DNA of 64,000 bases from contig CAJUSW010000002.1 of the NCBI GenBank assembly GCA_910589485.1, forward strand, positions 1-64,000, written 5' to 3'. The position numbers and the translations under genes were made by a program. This document shows positions 8,812-18,812 of this stretch, piece by piece (the first letter of the stretch is position 1; the number at the start of each line of letters is the position of its first letter). The DNA comes from an uncultured Duncaniella sp. (lineage in GTDB: Bacteria; Bacteroidota; Bacteroidia; Bacteroidales; Muribaculaceae). The notes beneath the pieces were generated by a model. That model was given only the letters and a program-made list of their open reading frames with translations. It did not search any database and was not told the DNA's origin.

Positions 8812-9810
8812 TCACTCCGTCCAGGGATCTCCGCCACCGTCGATGGGGAGTATGCGACCCTCCTCATCGTAAGTGATGGGGCACACCTTGAGCGAGCGAA
8901 GCCACGACTTGCCGCCCGAGGGCACACTGTCGTGATGGAACAGATACCATTTGCCCTCGTATTCCACGATGCAATGGTGAGTAGTCCATCCTACCACCGG
9001 GGTGAGGATCACGCCCTGATACACGAACGGACCATAGGGATTATCGCCCACGGCATAGCACAGCAGGTGGGAATCGCCGGTGGAATATGAGAAATAGTAC
9101 TTGCCGTTGTATTTGTGCACCCACGATGCCTCGAAGAAGCGGTGGGGATCATCGGCCCTGAGCGGATTGCCATCCTTGTCGATTACCTGGATGGGACGCG
9201 GTTCCTCGGCAAACTGAAGCATATCCTTGGTCAACCTCACGCAACGGCTCGGCAGACTCGGCTCAGCCCCTTCGGGCAGATAGGCGCTCTCCAAGGCCTT
9301 GTTGTCGCGGTAACGCTGGAGCTGTCCGCCCCACAGTCCGCCGAAATATAGATAATACTCGCCGTCGGCATCGGGAAGCACACATATATCCATCGAATAG
9401 CTGCCGCGTATGGGATCGGGCTGAGGGATGAATGGTCCCTCGGGGCGATCGGCTATGGCGACTCCTATACGGAAAATGTCGTTCTTGTCCTTGAGAGGGA
9501 AATACAGGTAATACTTTCCGTCCTTCCCGGCACAGTCGCAGTCCCACAGTTGCCTTCCGGCCCAAGGGATATCGGCGATGTCGAGGGCCTTACCGTGGTC
9601 GGTGACCTTGCCGGTCATGGGATCGCCGTCGATCGAGAGAACGTGCATGTCCTTCATCACATACTGGTCGCCGTTGTCGTTCTCCACGTTCTCACATTCC
9701 CAGTCATGGGAAGGATATATGTATATACGTCCGTTGAACACATGGACGCTCGGATCGGCCATGTAATCGTCAGGGAAAAGGTAGCGCTTATCGGGATTGG
9801 TGAGATTCAT
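8812..9810 (-). CDS. GH43 beta-xylosidase / arabinofuranosidase
   Basis: Five-bladed beta-propeller glycosidase of 332 residues with the three GH43 acids: Asp19 in MADPSVHV (base), Asp141 in YSMDICVLP (pKa modulator) and Glu227 in FFEASWVHK (acid). There is no signal peptide, so it should act in the cytoplasm on short xylo-oligosaccharides imported by the MFS carrier encoded upstream. It follows the GH10 gene by 13 bp. Sequence cannot decide between xylosidase and arabinofuranosidase activity. There is no extra carbohydrate-binding domain. Confidence 0.93.
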   Translation of the reverse strand: MNLTNPDKRYLFPDDYMADPSVHVFNGRIYIYPSHDWECENVENDNGDQYVMKDMHVLSIDGDPMTGKVTDHGKALDIADIPWAGRQLWDCDCAGKDGKYYLYFPLKDKNDIFRIGVAIADRPEGPFIPQPDPIRGSYSMDICVLPDADGEYYLYFGGLWGGQLQRYRDNKALESAYLPEGAEPSLPSRCVRLTKDMLQFAEEPRPIQVIDKDGNPLRADDPHRFFEASWVHKYNGKYYFSYSTGDSHLLCYAVGDNPYGPFVYQGVILTPVVGWTTHHCIVEYEGKWYLFHHDSVPSGGKSWLRSLKVCPITYDEEGRILPIDGGGDPWTE

Positions 9811-9823
9811 ATTCTTATTTATA

Positions 9824-10924
9824 TTATTGTTCTACGTAGGATTTAAGGAAAGGCTTCATGTTGTGTGAGCGGTCGAAAAGGAGCGGATAGTCAACACGGC
9901 CGGGCACAGGCCAACCGTTTTTCCACGACATGCCGTCGTCAGTGCCCCATGCGTTGACGCGGCTCACCACGTCAGCGTGAGCTATCATTATATCCATCAC
10001 CTGCTTCATGCGGTCGTTCCACACCTGTGCCACGGAGTCGGGCAGACAGTCGGGATAGGGATTGAGCGATTTCTTGTAGCTGACAGTATCAGCGATATTG
10101 GCTCCGAAGTTCACGGTGGGGAGCGCACTCATGTCCCACTCGGTGATCATAACCTTGGCTCCGGTGGATGCAAAAGCCTCGATCGACTTCTCAAACTCGG
10201 CCATATCGGGGTAATCCAGTCCCAGATGCGCCTGCATGCCTATAGCATCCACCCTCAGCCCTTGGGCCTTGAGATCGTTGACTAATTGCACATAGCGGTC
10301 ACGCTTGCCGGGATTGAACATGGAGAAATCGTTGATATACAGCTCGGCATCAGGATCTGCCTCATGGGCATACTGGAAAGCAAGAGGGATGAACTCCTCG
10401 CCGAGTATATCGTAGAAGGGCGACTTACGGTAAGAACCGTCATCGAGAATAGCCTCGTTGACCACATCCCACCCTTTCACACGGCCTTTATAACGCGACA
10501 CCACAGTGTGGATATATGTGCGCATACGTTCCTTGAGCACATCGGCACTCACATAATTGCCCACGGAATCATACGGGAACCATTCTGCCAGTTGAGAGTG
10601 CCACACCAAGGTGTGCCCCACGATGAACATGCCTCGGTCCTCGCCATACTTGACAAACTTATCGGCATCGTCCCACACATACACCCCCTCGGCAGGGCTC
10701 AACTCCCCGCTCTTCATGCAATTCTCGGCCACTATGGTGTTGAAATGGCGTGTCACTATCGAGTCCCCCTTGGGATCGAGGCCATCGACCACGCGGGTAT
10801 TGACAGCACCGCCGATCAGAAACTTGTCGGCAAAGGCATCCTTCAGAACCTTCTCCTCCGAATTTGCCTGTGTACATGAGGCAAACAGAAGTGCCATCAA
10901 CGGTAATGATAAGAGTGTCTTCAT
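9824..10924 (-). CDS. GH10 endo-1,4-beta-xylanase lipoprotein
   Basis: Cuts internal beta-1,4-xylosidic bonds of xylan or long xylo-oligosaccharides. The protein has 366 residues: lipoprotein signal with lipobox LFASC (Cys17), then a single GH10 barrel. The acid/base is Glu157 in WDVVNEA and the nucleophile is Glu262 in ITEWD. HTLVWHSQ near 104-111 is another GH10 hallmark. No carbohydrate-binding module interrupts the barrel, unlike many surface xylanases of SusCD-type xylan loci. It is 24 bp from the MFS gene and 13 bp from GH43, an operon arrangement. Confidence 0.95.
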   Translation of the reverse strand: MKTLLSLPLMALLFASCTQANSEEKVLKDAFADKFLIGGAVNTRVVDGLDPKGDSIVTRHFNTIVAENCMKSGELSPAEGVYVWDDADKFVKYGEDRGMFIVGHTLVWHSQLAEWFPYDSVGNYVSADVLKERMRTYIHTVVSRYKGRVKGWDVVNEAILDDGSYRKSPFYDILGEEFIPLAFQYAHEADPDAELYINDFSMFNPGKRDRYVQLVNDLKAQGLRVDAIGMQAHLGLDYPDMAEFEKSIEAFASTGAKVMITEWDMSALPTVNFGANIADTVSYKKSLNPYPDCLPDSVAQVWNDRMKQVMDIMIAHADVVSRVNAWGTDDGMSWKNGWPVPGRVDYPLLFDRSHNMKPFLKSYVEQ

Positions 10925-10948
10925 ATCGGTATATTCTTTCAGTATTGA

Positions 10949-12364
10949 TTATTTATGTCGCGATTCTATCTCGCGGTTGATATCATCGATCACATCATCG
11001 TCCAGCTCATAGCGGGAGATGATGAACATGGCCAGGACAAGCAGTATGGCGGGAATCACGGCCACAAGCCACAGTATGCCCTGCTCGGCGAGGGGAGTCT
11101 GTGAGGCGGCATCCTTGTTGAATCCCACAAATGCAAGCACCAGGCCCGGTACCACACCTCCGAGAGCCATGCCGGCCTTGTAGAAGATACCGGTGAGGGC
11201 ATTTACAATTCCCGAGATACGACGGCCGTGGGTGTACTCGCCAAACGAGATCACCTCGGGCACAAGCGCCCACATGTAGCCCGTGGCCACAATCACGCCG
11301 GTCGACTTGATGAACTGGGCCAGATACACAAGCCACATATGCTGGCGCAGAGCCGGCACCATGGATATGGCATAGAGCATACCCATACCCACGATTGCCG
11401 TGACAAGGAATATGTAGAACATCCCCTTCTTCCCCACCATGCGCTTTATGGCGGGAATCATCGGCATGAATATGAAGGCAGGGATCGAACCGAGCCCCAT
11501 GAAGATGGACAGCTCCTCGGCCGAACCGCTCAGGTTATAATTAATATAGTAGGCTCCGGCGGCATTGCCCACAGCCATCATGGCAAACGCAGTGATAAAG
11601 AAGAACGCAAGGATGCGCAGGGGGCGGTTATGCACAAACTCCATCCACAGGTCGGAGACCTTCACATTCTCGGTCTCGCTCTTATCCATCACCACGCGTT
11701 CACGGCACTGTGAGAAGCAGAACACGAGCAAAGCCAACCCTATGCACCCGTAGAGGGCCATGGTCGAGAACCACGCCGTGTCGCTCATCGACATGTCGGT
11801 CGTCTCGGAGGGATCGAAGCATTTCAACACCATAGGGATACCCATGCCTACGGCAAGACCGCCCACATTGGCCATGAACATGCGCACCGAGGTGAGCTTG
11901 GTTATCTCGGCCGTGTCGCGTGTGAGCGAGGCGTTTAGCGCGCCATAGGGCACATTCACCAGCGTGTAGCACATCGACAGACCCACATATGTGAAATAAG
12001 CGTAGAACAATGAGCCCGAGAATCCGTTCCAGAAACACAGTATGGCAAACGCCGTGAGCGGTATGCCTCCCAGTATCAGATAGGCGCGATACTTACCCAA
12101 CTTGGGGTCATGCTTGTCGACAAAAGTTCCCACCAACGGATCCCATATCACATCCACGATTCTCACGATCAGGAACATCACGGCTGCTACGGCCGGATCG
12201 AGCCCGTACACGTTGGTGTAGAAGAACAGCAGATACATGCTGATCGTCTGATATATCAGGTTCTGGGCAAGATCGCCCGAGCCAAAGCCGATGCACTGCA
12301 GCATCGACAGCTTGTAGAAGCCGCGGGCTTCACTTCTTCCGGGAGTTGATAGGGTTGCTTCCAT
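10949..12364 (-). CDS. MFS transporter of the GPH (MelB-like) family, likely xylo-oligosaccharide importer
   Basis: Inner-membrane sugar:cation symporter of 471 residues with about twelve membrane segments. It shows the GPH-family features DPLVGTFVDKHDPKLGKYR (cytoplasmic loop 2-3) and the central loop with SDLWMEFVHNRPLR. It leads the xylan operon, followed by GH10 and GH43, so xylobiose or small (arabino)xylo-oligosaccharides are the probable cargo. A TAACTTTG box on the minus strand (12419-12426) lies 54 nt upstream of the ATG. An inverted repeat AACCAT-N3-ATGGTT (12400-12414) sits where transcription should begin and may be an operator. Confidence 0.88.
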   Translation of the reverse strand: MEATLSTPGRSEARGFYKLSMLQCIGFGSGDLAQNLIYQTISMYLLFFYTNVYGLDPAVAAVMFLIVRIVDVIWDPLVGTFVDKHDPKLGKYRAYLILGGIPLTAFAILCFWNGFSGSLFYAYFTYVGLSMCYTLVNVPYGALNASLTRDTAEITKLTSVRMFMANVGGLAVGMGIPMVLKCFDPSETTDMSMSDTAWFSTMALYGCIGLALLVFCFSQCRERVVMDKSETENVKVSDLWMEFVHNRPLRILAFFFITAFAMMAVGNAAGAYYINYNLSGSAEELSIFMGLGSIPAFIFMPMIPAIKRMVGKKGMFYIFLVTAIVGMGMLYAISMVPALRQHMWLVYLAQFIKSTGVIVATGYMWALVPEVISFGEYTHGRRISGIVNALTGIFYKAGMALGGVVPGLVLAFVGFNKDAASQTPLAEQGILWLVAVIPAILLVLAMFIISRYELDDDVIDDINREIESRHK

Positions 12365-12399
12365 GGTGTATGACTTGCAATTATGACAATGATGTTTTC

Positions 12400-12426
12400 A
12401 ACCATATGATGGTTGTGGCAAAGTTA
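12400..12426 (-). promoter_or_regulatory. Xylan operon -7 box with overlapping inverted repeat
   Basis: TAACTTTG on the minus strand (12419-12426) is followed within 5 nt by the perfect inverted repeat AACCAT-ATG-ATGGTT (12400-12414). No TTTG is found at the expected -33 distance, so an activator may be required. Confidence 0.4.
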
Positions 12427-12541
12427 ACCCTTTTGATACTAAGGCATGGTATCCGGATGTCTCAAATGCCTTGTTATTTGTAACATCCATCTCATTTGTT
12501 GCATTTTTTGCAATATTTATCCATCTGCGGAGAGGCAAATG

Positions 12542-12573
12542 TTGAAATTTCTCCCTTTTTTATCGTACCTTTG
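12542..12573 (+). promoter_or_regulatory. Promoter of the clostripain-family gene
   Basis: TTG (12542-12544), 21 nt, TACCTTTG (12566-12573), then a 42-nt leader to the ATG at 12616. Confidence 0.55.
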
Positions 12574-12615
12574 TATTCTACAATTTAGACCTGACCAAGT
12601 ACTTAAATTTCACTG

Positions 12616-13815
12616 ATGAACCATTCATATCTCACCCGCATAATGATGTCGCTCATGGCCCTTCTTCTGCTCGGCTCATGTGGCGATGACGACGACAGCC
12701 TCGAGCCTCAGGGTCCGCCTGCCGAGGTGTCGCGCACGGTGCTCGTCTACATGATCGCCGACAACAACCTCGCCTCCGATTGGGGCAGTGACGACGAGGA
12801 TATTTCCGAGATGCTGAAAGCCGCGAAAGCCGGTGGCCTCAACGGCGGACGACTCCTCGTCTATCACAACCGCCTCGGCACCTCCAAGGGCAACGTCCCC
12901 GAGATGCTCGAGATAACAGCCAACGGACTCAAGACCCTGAAACAATACCCCGACGACCGCACCATCTATTCCGTGGATCCCGAACGTATACGCGAGGTGA
13001 TGGTCGACTTAAAGACTCTCGCCCCCGCCGAGGATTACGGACTCGTGCTCTGGAGCCATGCCAACGGCTGGCTCGGCGCTCCCGCTGGAAGCGAGGATTA
13101 CTACCGCTCATTTGGCGACGACCGGGGCTATCATATCACCCTCCCGTCACTAGCCAAAGCACTGGAGGATGAGGAGTTCTCGTTCCTCTACCTTGATTGT
13201 TGCCTCATGGGCAACATCGAGTGCGTGTACGAACTGCGCAATGTAGCCCCGAGAATCGTAGCCGCCCCCACCGAACTGCATGTCGACGGTATGCCCTACG
13301 ACCGCAACGTGCCGCTCATGTTCCTCGAGACCCCCGACCTCGACGGCATGGCCCGCAACACATTCGACTACTATGATGATTACAAGGGCAACAAACCATT
13401 CACCCCATGGTGCCAGATAGCCTCCTACGACACATCGGGCCTGGAAACACTTGCCCAAGCCACCCGCGACATCATGGCTACCGTGACCGAATACAAGCCT
13501 ATCCCGGCAGATCTACAGCGATACACCACTCCATGGGAGACATGTCACACTGCCGACATTGACGGATACATTTCCCTCCTCGCCGGCGACTCCCACCCCG
13601 AACTGCTCAAAGCATGGCGCGAAGCCCTCGGCCAAGTTGTCACCTACTGCGAAAGCACCACCAAGAGCATAGGCTCCCTCACTATCGACCTGGACAAATA
13701 CAGCGGTCTCGGCATTTATCCCATCACCTCCCCATCCGACGCCAATTGGCGCCAGTATTACAACCTGGCTTGGTGGAAGGATGTGGCCTCCACCGCTCCG
13801 GCCGCCAAACAATAA
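12616..13815 (+). CDS. Clostripain-family (C11) cysteine peptidase lipoprotein
   Basis: Predicted lipoprotein of 399 residues with lipobox LLGSC (Cys22) followed by an acidic DDDDS stretch, which in this phylum can favour surface export. The caspase-like fold carries the C11 catalytic pair: His148 in WSHANGW and Cys196 in LDCCLMGN. VLVYMIADNNL near residue 43 is the family N-terminal strand. C11 enzymes cut after Arg or Lys and commonly self-process. The target here is unknown. It has its own promoter and is followed 65 bp later by the MscS gene on the same strand. Confidence 0.9.
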   Translation: MNHSYLTRIMMSLMALLLLGSCGDDDDSLEPQGPPAEVSRTVLVYMIADNNLASDWGSDDEDISEMLKAAKAGGLNGGRLLVYHNRLGTSKGNVPEMLEITANGLKTLKQYPDDRTIYSVDPERIREVMVDLKTLAPAEDYGLVLWSHANGWLGAPAGSEDYYRSFGDDRGYHITLPSLAKALEDEEFSFLYLDCCLMGNIECVYELRNVAPRIVAAPTELHVDGMPYDRNVPLMFLETPDLDGMARNTFDYYDDYKGNKPFTPWCQIASYDTSGLETLAQATRDIMATVTEYKPIPADLQRYTTPWETCHTADIDGYISLLAGDSHPELLKAWREALGQVVTYCESTTKSIGSLTIDLDKYSGLGIYPITSPSDANWRQYYNLAWWKDVASTAPAAKQ

Positions 13816-13880
13816 CCCCCTCACCGGCGTTACTGAAATTGCATTACTGAAATTGCATTATCACTTAAAACCCATAACAC

Positions 13881-14777
13881 GTGAACGACTCCATACCCGC
13901 CAACATACCCAATCCTGCTGAGGAGCTCTCCCAGTTAAAGAACATGTCATTCGACCAGGTGATAAGCACCCTTGCCACCGACCTGGCCCGATTCGCCATA
14001 TCCCTTGCTGTAGCCGTCCTGGTGTTCTATGCCGGCCGGTTCATCATCACCCGCCTCTACAACCTCACTGAAGGCATCCTCTCCAAACGCAAGGTCGACC
14101 CCTCCTTAGCCACATTCGTGCTCAGCTTCATCAGGATCGTGCTCTACTTCATCCTCATCGTCACTGTAGTGGGTATCCTCGGCATCGAGACCAGCTCGTT
14201 CCTCGCCCTCTTCGCTTCGGCAGGCGTTGCAATAGGCATGGCCTTGAGCGGAACGTTACAGAACTTTGCGGGCGGAGTCCTCATCCTGGCCCTCAAGCCC
14301 TACCGTGTGGGCGACTACATCGAGGCGCAGGGATTCGCAGGCACCGTCAAGAAGATCGAGATATTCAACACCGTGATCACCACGGCCGACAACAAGACCA
14401 TTATCATCCCCAACGGCGGACTCTCCACCGGTGCCATCAACAACTCCACCACCCAACGCTACCGCCGCATCGAATGGAAGATAGGCATCTCCTATGGCGA
14501 CGACGTGGACCGCACCCGTGGAGTGATCCTCGACATGCTCACATCCGACCCCCGCGTGGTCACCGACCCCGACAGCAACGAAGGGCACCCCGCGCCTGTA
14601 GTCTACCTGGCATCGCTCGATGACTCGGCCGTGACCCTCAGCATACGCGCATGGGTCAAGAGCCCCGACTACTGGGACGTATTCTTCCGCTTCAACGAAC
14701 TGTTCTATACCACCCTCCCCTCGCGTGCCGGTATATCCTTCCCCTTCCCGCAGATGGATGTCCACATCGTGAAGTGA
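13881..14777 (+). CDS. MscS-family mechanosensitive channel
   Basis: Small-conductance-type channel of 298 residues, inner membrane, for solute release on hypo-osmotic shock. Three N-terminal membrane segments are followed by the pore helix region (SAGVAIGMALSGTLQNFAGG) and the beta domain (RVGDYIEAQG, NKTIIIPNG), then the alpha/beta C-terminal domain. The start codon is GTG at 13881, with no better ATG upstream and the family N-terminus beginning there. A second, longer MscS homologue lies at 61074-62300. The two proteins differ in length and N-terminus, so they are paralogues rather than a recent duplication. Confidence 0.93.
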   Translation: MNDSIPANIPNPAEELSQLKNMSFDQVISTLATDLARFAISLAVAVLVFYAGRFIITRLYNLTEGILSKRKVDPSLATFVLSFIRIVLYFILIVTVVGILGIETSSFLALFASAGVAIGMALSGTLQNFAGGVLILALKPYRVGDYIEAQGFAGTVKKIEIFNTVITTADNKTIIIPNGGLSTGAINNSTTQRYRRIEWKIGISYGDDVDRTRGVILDMLTSDPRVVTDPDSNEGHPAPVVYLASLDDSAVTLSIRAWVKSPDYWDVFFRFNELFYTTLPSRAGISFPFPQMDVHIVK

Positions 14778-15150
14778 TGAGGCGTCGTGCCGATCCCGCA
14801 TCTGATGGCACATTGTGCGAACCTCGCATCAATTACTTAACATTATTTATAGAAATAAATTGAGGAATTCTGCTTAACTTTGCAGAAGAGGGGTGAACCG
14901 GCTCTGCCCGTAACCTCCCCTCGGCGCCACCATGCGTCCCTCCTCTCCCCTCACCCCTCCGTCAAGGATTCTCGACCGAGGGGAAAAGCCATATATACAC
15001 AGGGCTAAAACCAGTCCTTATCACCGGTCGTCGACCCGCTCCGCGGCTGTCACGACATCCACCACACTCTCTCCCATCCCCCTCCAAGGCCACGGGTGAC
15101 CATGAAACCCACCGCCCCCTTCTTCTTGAAAAAAGAAAAAAACGACATAA
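14778..15150 (+). promoter_or_regulatory. Long leader upstream of recJ-recQ
   Basis: This 373-bp gap has no convincing gene. TAACTTTG at 14875-14882 is a -7 box without a clear -33 partner. If used, recJ would have a leader of about 260 nt. A 55-codon reading from ATG at about 14931 is rich in Pro, Ser and Thr and looks non-coding. A short purine-rich hairpin (TTCTTcttgaaaaAAGAA) sits just before the recJ start. Confidence 0.35.
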
Positions 15151-16869
15151 ATGACAAGTAAATGGAATTACTGTCCCCTTACATCCGACGAGCAAGAAGC
15201 GGAATCCCGACTGGCCCAACGCTATGCCGGGACACCGCCCATTAGCGAGCTGTTAGCGCAACGGGGCATTTCCTCGATACAGGAGGCGGAACACTTCTTC
15301 CACCCCTCGCTCAAGGATCTGCACGACCCGTTCCTTATGCCCGATATGGACAGGGCCGTCGAACGGCTCAACCTCGCCATGGGGAAGAAGGAAAAAATCA
15401 TGGTCTACGGCGACTACGACGTGGACGGCACCACTGCGGTGGCGCTCGTCTACAAGTATCTCCGCAACTATTACTCCAACATCGATTATTACATACCCAC
15501 CCGCACCGAGGACGGGTATGGAATCTCGCGATCCACTATCGACATGGCTGCCGAGAGTGGCGTATCGCTCTTCATCATCCTGGATTGCGGCATCAAGGCT
15601 ACCGACGAGGTGACCTATGCCCGCGAGCTCGGGATCGATTTCATCATCTGTGACCACCATGTGGCCGACGATGTGCTCCCCCCCGCGGTGGCCATCCTCA
15701 ACCCCAAGCTCGAAGGCTCCACCTACCCCTGCCCGCACCTCTCGGGCTGTGGCGTGGGTTACAAACTCATGCAGGCCTTCGCCATCTCCAACGGGCTCAT
15801 GATGGGCGACCTCGAGGGGATGCTCGATCTGGTGGCCGTATCCATCGCGGCCGACATCGTGCCGATGGTGGGAGAAAACAGGATACTCACCTACTACGGA
15901 CTGAAGCGTCTCAACTCCAACCCCAACATGGGACTCCGCGCCATCATCCGCACCTGCGGTCTCACCGGCAAGGAGATCACCATCAGCGACGTGATATTCA
16001 AGATAGGTCCGCGCATCAACGCTTCAGGCCGCATGCAGAGCGGCAAGGAGGCCGTCGACCTGCTCGTGAGCCGTGATGCGGCCGACGCCATGGCCCGCGC
16101 CCGCGAGATCGACCAGTACAACCAGGACCGCAAGGAGCTGGACAAGCAGATCACCGAGGAGGCCAACGCCATCCTCGAGGAGCGCGACGTACAGCACTCC
16201 CGGCGCAAGACCATCGTGATCTACAACGAGAACTGGCACAAGGGCATAATCGGCATCGTAGCCTCGCGCCTCACCGAGCTTTACTACAAGCCCACAGTGG
16301 TGCTGACCCACGCCAACGGCCTGGCCACCGGTTCGAGCCGTTCGGTACAGGGATTTGACGTGTACAGCGCCGTGGAGTCCACCCGTGATCTGCTCGAGAA
16401 CTTCGGCGGACACACCTACGCCGTGGGTCTCTCGCTCAAGGAGGAGAACATTCCGGAATTCACCCGCCGTTTCGAGGAGTACGTCAACGCCAATATCCGC
16501 ACCGATCAGCTCACCCCTCAGCTCGATATCAACGCCTATCTGACATTCAGCGAGATCACCCCCGAGTTCCTGTCATTGCTCCGCCGGTTCAACCCCTTCG
16601 GCCCGGGCAATGTCAAGCCGGTGTTCTGTACCCGCCGTGTCACCGATTTCGGCACCAGCAAGCTCGTGGGCAAGCAGGGCGAGCACATCAAGCTCGACAT
16701 CGTTGACGAGACTTCGGGCAAGGTGATCAACGGCATAGCCTTCAACTCGGCCGAATACTTCGACCACATCCACTCAGGCAAGCCGTTTGACATCTGCTAC
16801 ACCATCGAGGACAATAAGCGCAAAGGCTCCCACTCCGTCCAGCTACTGGTCAAGGATATACTTATATAA
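15151..16869 (+). CDS. recJ: Single-stranded-DNA-specific exonuclease RecJ
   Basis: 5'-3' exonuclease on single-stranded DNA, used in recombination and mismatch or base-excision repair. The 572-residue protein has the DHH phosphoesterase motifs: YDVDGTTA with Asp90 and Asp92, and CDHHV with 168-170, followed by the DHHA1 region (GGHTYAVGLSL, 400s). Length is typical of the family. recQ begins 15 bp after its stop, so the two repair genes form an operon, which suits their joint work in resection. No regulatory site was recognised. Confidence 0.96.
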   Translation: MTSKWNYCPLTSDEQEAESRLAQRYAGTPPISELLAQRGISSIQEAEHFFHPSLKDLHDPFLMPDMDRAVERLNLAMGKKEKIMVYGDYDVDGTTAVALVYKYLRNYYSNIDYYIPTRTEDGYGISRSTIDMAAESGVSLFIILDCGIKATDEVTYARELGIDFIICDHHVADDVLPPAVAILNPKLEGSTYPCPHLSGCGVGYKLMQAFAISNGLMMGDLEGMLDLVAVSIAADIVPMVGENRILTYYGLKRLNSNPNMGLRAIIRTCGLTGKEITISDVIFKIGPRINASGRMQSGKEAVDLLVSRDAADAMARAREIDQYNQDRKELDKQITEEANAILEERDVQHSRRKTIVIYNENWHKGIIGIVASRLTELYYKPTVVLTHANGLATGSSRSVQGFDVYSAVESTRDLLENFGGHTYAVGLSLKEENIPEFTRRFEEYVNANIRTDQLTPQLDINAYLTFSEITPEFLSLLRRFNPFGPGNVKPVFCTRRVTDFGTSKLVGKQGEHIKLDIVDETSGKVINGIAFNSAEYFDHIHSGKPFDICYTIEDNKRKGSHSVQLLVKDILI

Positions 16870-16884
16870 TCTCTCTCTGGACTG

Positions 16885-18804
16885 ATGCGGTCGGTATTGA
16901 AGCAGTACTGGGGTTATGACTCGTTCCGACCCCTGCAGGAGGATATAATCAGCTCCGTATTAGAGGGGCACGACACTCTCGGACTGCTCCCCACCGGCGG
17001 AGGCAAGAGCCTCACATTCCAGGTGCCCGCGCTGATGCTTCCGGGCGTGACCCTCGTGGTTACTCCGCTGATATCGCTCATGAAGGACCAGGTGGACAAT
17101 CTGGCCGACAGGGGCATACGTGCCGTGCTGTTTCATTCGGGCCTCACTCCGCGCGAGAAGGACTTGGCACTCACCCGATGCCGCATAGGCAAGGCCAAGA
17201 TAGCCTACGTGTCGCCCGAACGCTTGCAGAACGAGCGGTTCCTGGCCGAGTTGCGCTCGCTCACCGTCTCGCTCATCGTGGTCGACGAAGCCCATTGCAT
17301 CTCGCAGTGGGGCTATGATTTCCGCCCCTCCTACCTGCGCATCTCCTCGTTGCGCCGTCTGCTCGGCCCCGACATCCCCGTGCTCGCGCTCACAGCATCG
17401 GCCACCCCCGAGGTCACGGCCGACATCATGAAGCACCTCGCGTTCCGCGAGCCACGCGTCTATGCCAAGAGTTTCACCCGCGACAATCTCAGCTACATCC
17501 TCCGCTATGCCGACGTGAAGGAGCCTATGCTCATGCGCGTGCTCCAGGCTACAACAGGGAGCACCATAGTATATGTACGCTCGCGCAGGCGCACGCGCGA
17601 GCTGGCCTCACTTCTCGCCGAGGCCGGAATATCTGCCGAGGCCTATCATGCCGGACTGCTCCCCGAGGACAAGGAACTGCGCCAGGACCGGTGGAAACGC
17701 GACGAGGTGCGCGTCATGGTAGCCACCAACGCCTTCGGCATGGGCATCGACAAGCCCGACGTGCGCCTGGTGGTGCATTACGACCTCCCCTCCTCGCTCG
17801 AGGAATACTATCAGGAAGCGGGCCGTGGCGGACGCGACGGCAAGGAATCGCTTGCCGTGGTCATAGCATCCAAGCGCGACAAGGCACTGCTCACCCGCCG
17901 TGTCAACGAGGCCTTCCCGCCCAAGGATTTCATTGCCCGTGTCTACGAATGTGCCGGCAATTTCCTCAACGTGGCCGTGGGCGAGGGGTACAACAGCGTC
18001 TACGAATTCAACTTCACACTGTTCTGCTCCACATTCTCGCTCCCGCCCGTCCCCACAGTGAGCGCATTGAATATACTCACCCGTGCCGGCTACATTGAAT
18101 ATATCGAGGAGACCACCTCGCGGTCGCGCGTAATGGTGATCATGAGGCGCGATGCGCTCTACGACCTCACCCTCGACCCCACGGTCGAGGAAGTGATGCA
18201 ATGTCTGCTCAGGGCCTACACAGGCCTGTTTGCCGACTACGTATATATCAGCGAACTCCTCATAGCCGAGCGCCTGCGCCTCTCCAGCGAGCAGGTCTAC
18301 CAGGCCCTGCTCACTCTCAGCCGTCTCCACGCCATCCACTACGTGCCGCGCGCCACCACCCCCTACCTTGTCTACACCACCTCGCGCGAGGAACCGCGCC
18401 ACCTCATCATCCCCCTCGAAGTCTACGAGCGTCAGCGCGAGCGCATGGAGCAGAGGGTCAACGCCATGAAGGAATTCACCTTCAACGCCACCACATGCCG
18501 GGCCAACACACTGTTGAGATATTTCGGCGAATCCCCTGCCGAACCTTGCGGGAAATGCGACGTGTGCCGGGCCAACCGCAAGGCTCAGGCTCACCGGGCA
18601 TCCGCAACAGTATCCACCGGCATTGACCTTGAGAAAAGCATACTTTACCAGGCATCCCAACCGGGCGGAACCGATCTGAAAAAACTTATTGCCAACCTCA
18701 CCCCTTCCTACACCTCCGAGGAGATCATCACCACCGTCCGCACCCTCGCCGACCACGGCCAACTCGCCCTCTCAGGCATCCGCATCACCATCCCGGGCGC
18801 TTAA
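16885..18804 (+). CDS. recQ: ATP-dependent DNA helicase RecQ
   Basis: 3'-5' DNA helicase that supplies the single strand degraded by RecJ. The 639-residue protein shows the Walker A TGGGKS (36-41), DEAH box (134-137), motif VI QEAGRGGRDG, and the RecQ zinc site with four cysteines spread over TCRAN...CGKCDVC near 535-561. A winged-helix region follows. The final 60 residues do not look like an HRDC domain, so this is a shorter RecQ variant. It ends 8 bp before the convergent sigma-factor gene, with no room for a separate terminator. Confidence 0.95.
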   Translation: MRSVLKQYWGYDSFRPLQEDIISSVLEGHDTLGLLPTGGGKSLTFQVPALMLPGVTLVVTPLISLMKDQVDNLADRGIRAVLFHSGLTPREKDLALTRCRIGKAKIAYVSPERLQNERFLAELRSLTVSLIVVDEAHCISQWGYDFRPSYLRISSLRRLLGPDIPVLALTASATPEVTADIMKHLAFREPRVYAKSFTRDNLSYILRYADVKEPMLMRVLQATTGSTIVYVRSRRRTRELASLLAEAGISAEAYHAGLLPEDKELRQDRWKRDEVRVMVATNAFGMGIDKPDVRLVVHYDLPSSLEEYYQEAGRGGRDGKESLAVVIASKRDKALLTRRVNEAFPPKDFIARVYECAGNFLNVAVGEGYNSVYEFNFTLFCSTFSLPPVPTVSALNILTRAGYIEYIEETTSRSRVMVIMRRDALYDLTLDPTVEEVMQCLLRAYTGLFADYVYISELLIAERLRLSSEQVYQALLTLSRLHAIHYVPRATTPYLVYTTSREEPRHLIIPLEVYERQRERMEQRVNAMKEFTFNATTCRANTLLRYFGESPAEPCGKCDVCRANRKAQAHRASATVSTGIDLEKSILYQASQPGGTDLKKLIANLTPSYTSEEIITTVRTLADHGQLALSGIRITIPGA

Positions 18805-18812
18805 CACTACCC

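Noticed and set aside
13881..14777. Recent duplication of the two MscS channel genes
   Set aside because: The copies differ in length (298 and 408 residues), in N-terminal helices and in the beta-domain motif, so they are old paralogues.
14931..15100. A 55-codon frame in the recJ leader
   Set aside because: Pro/Ser/Thr-rich with no periodicity and no recognisable protein; probably a C-rich non-coding leader.
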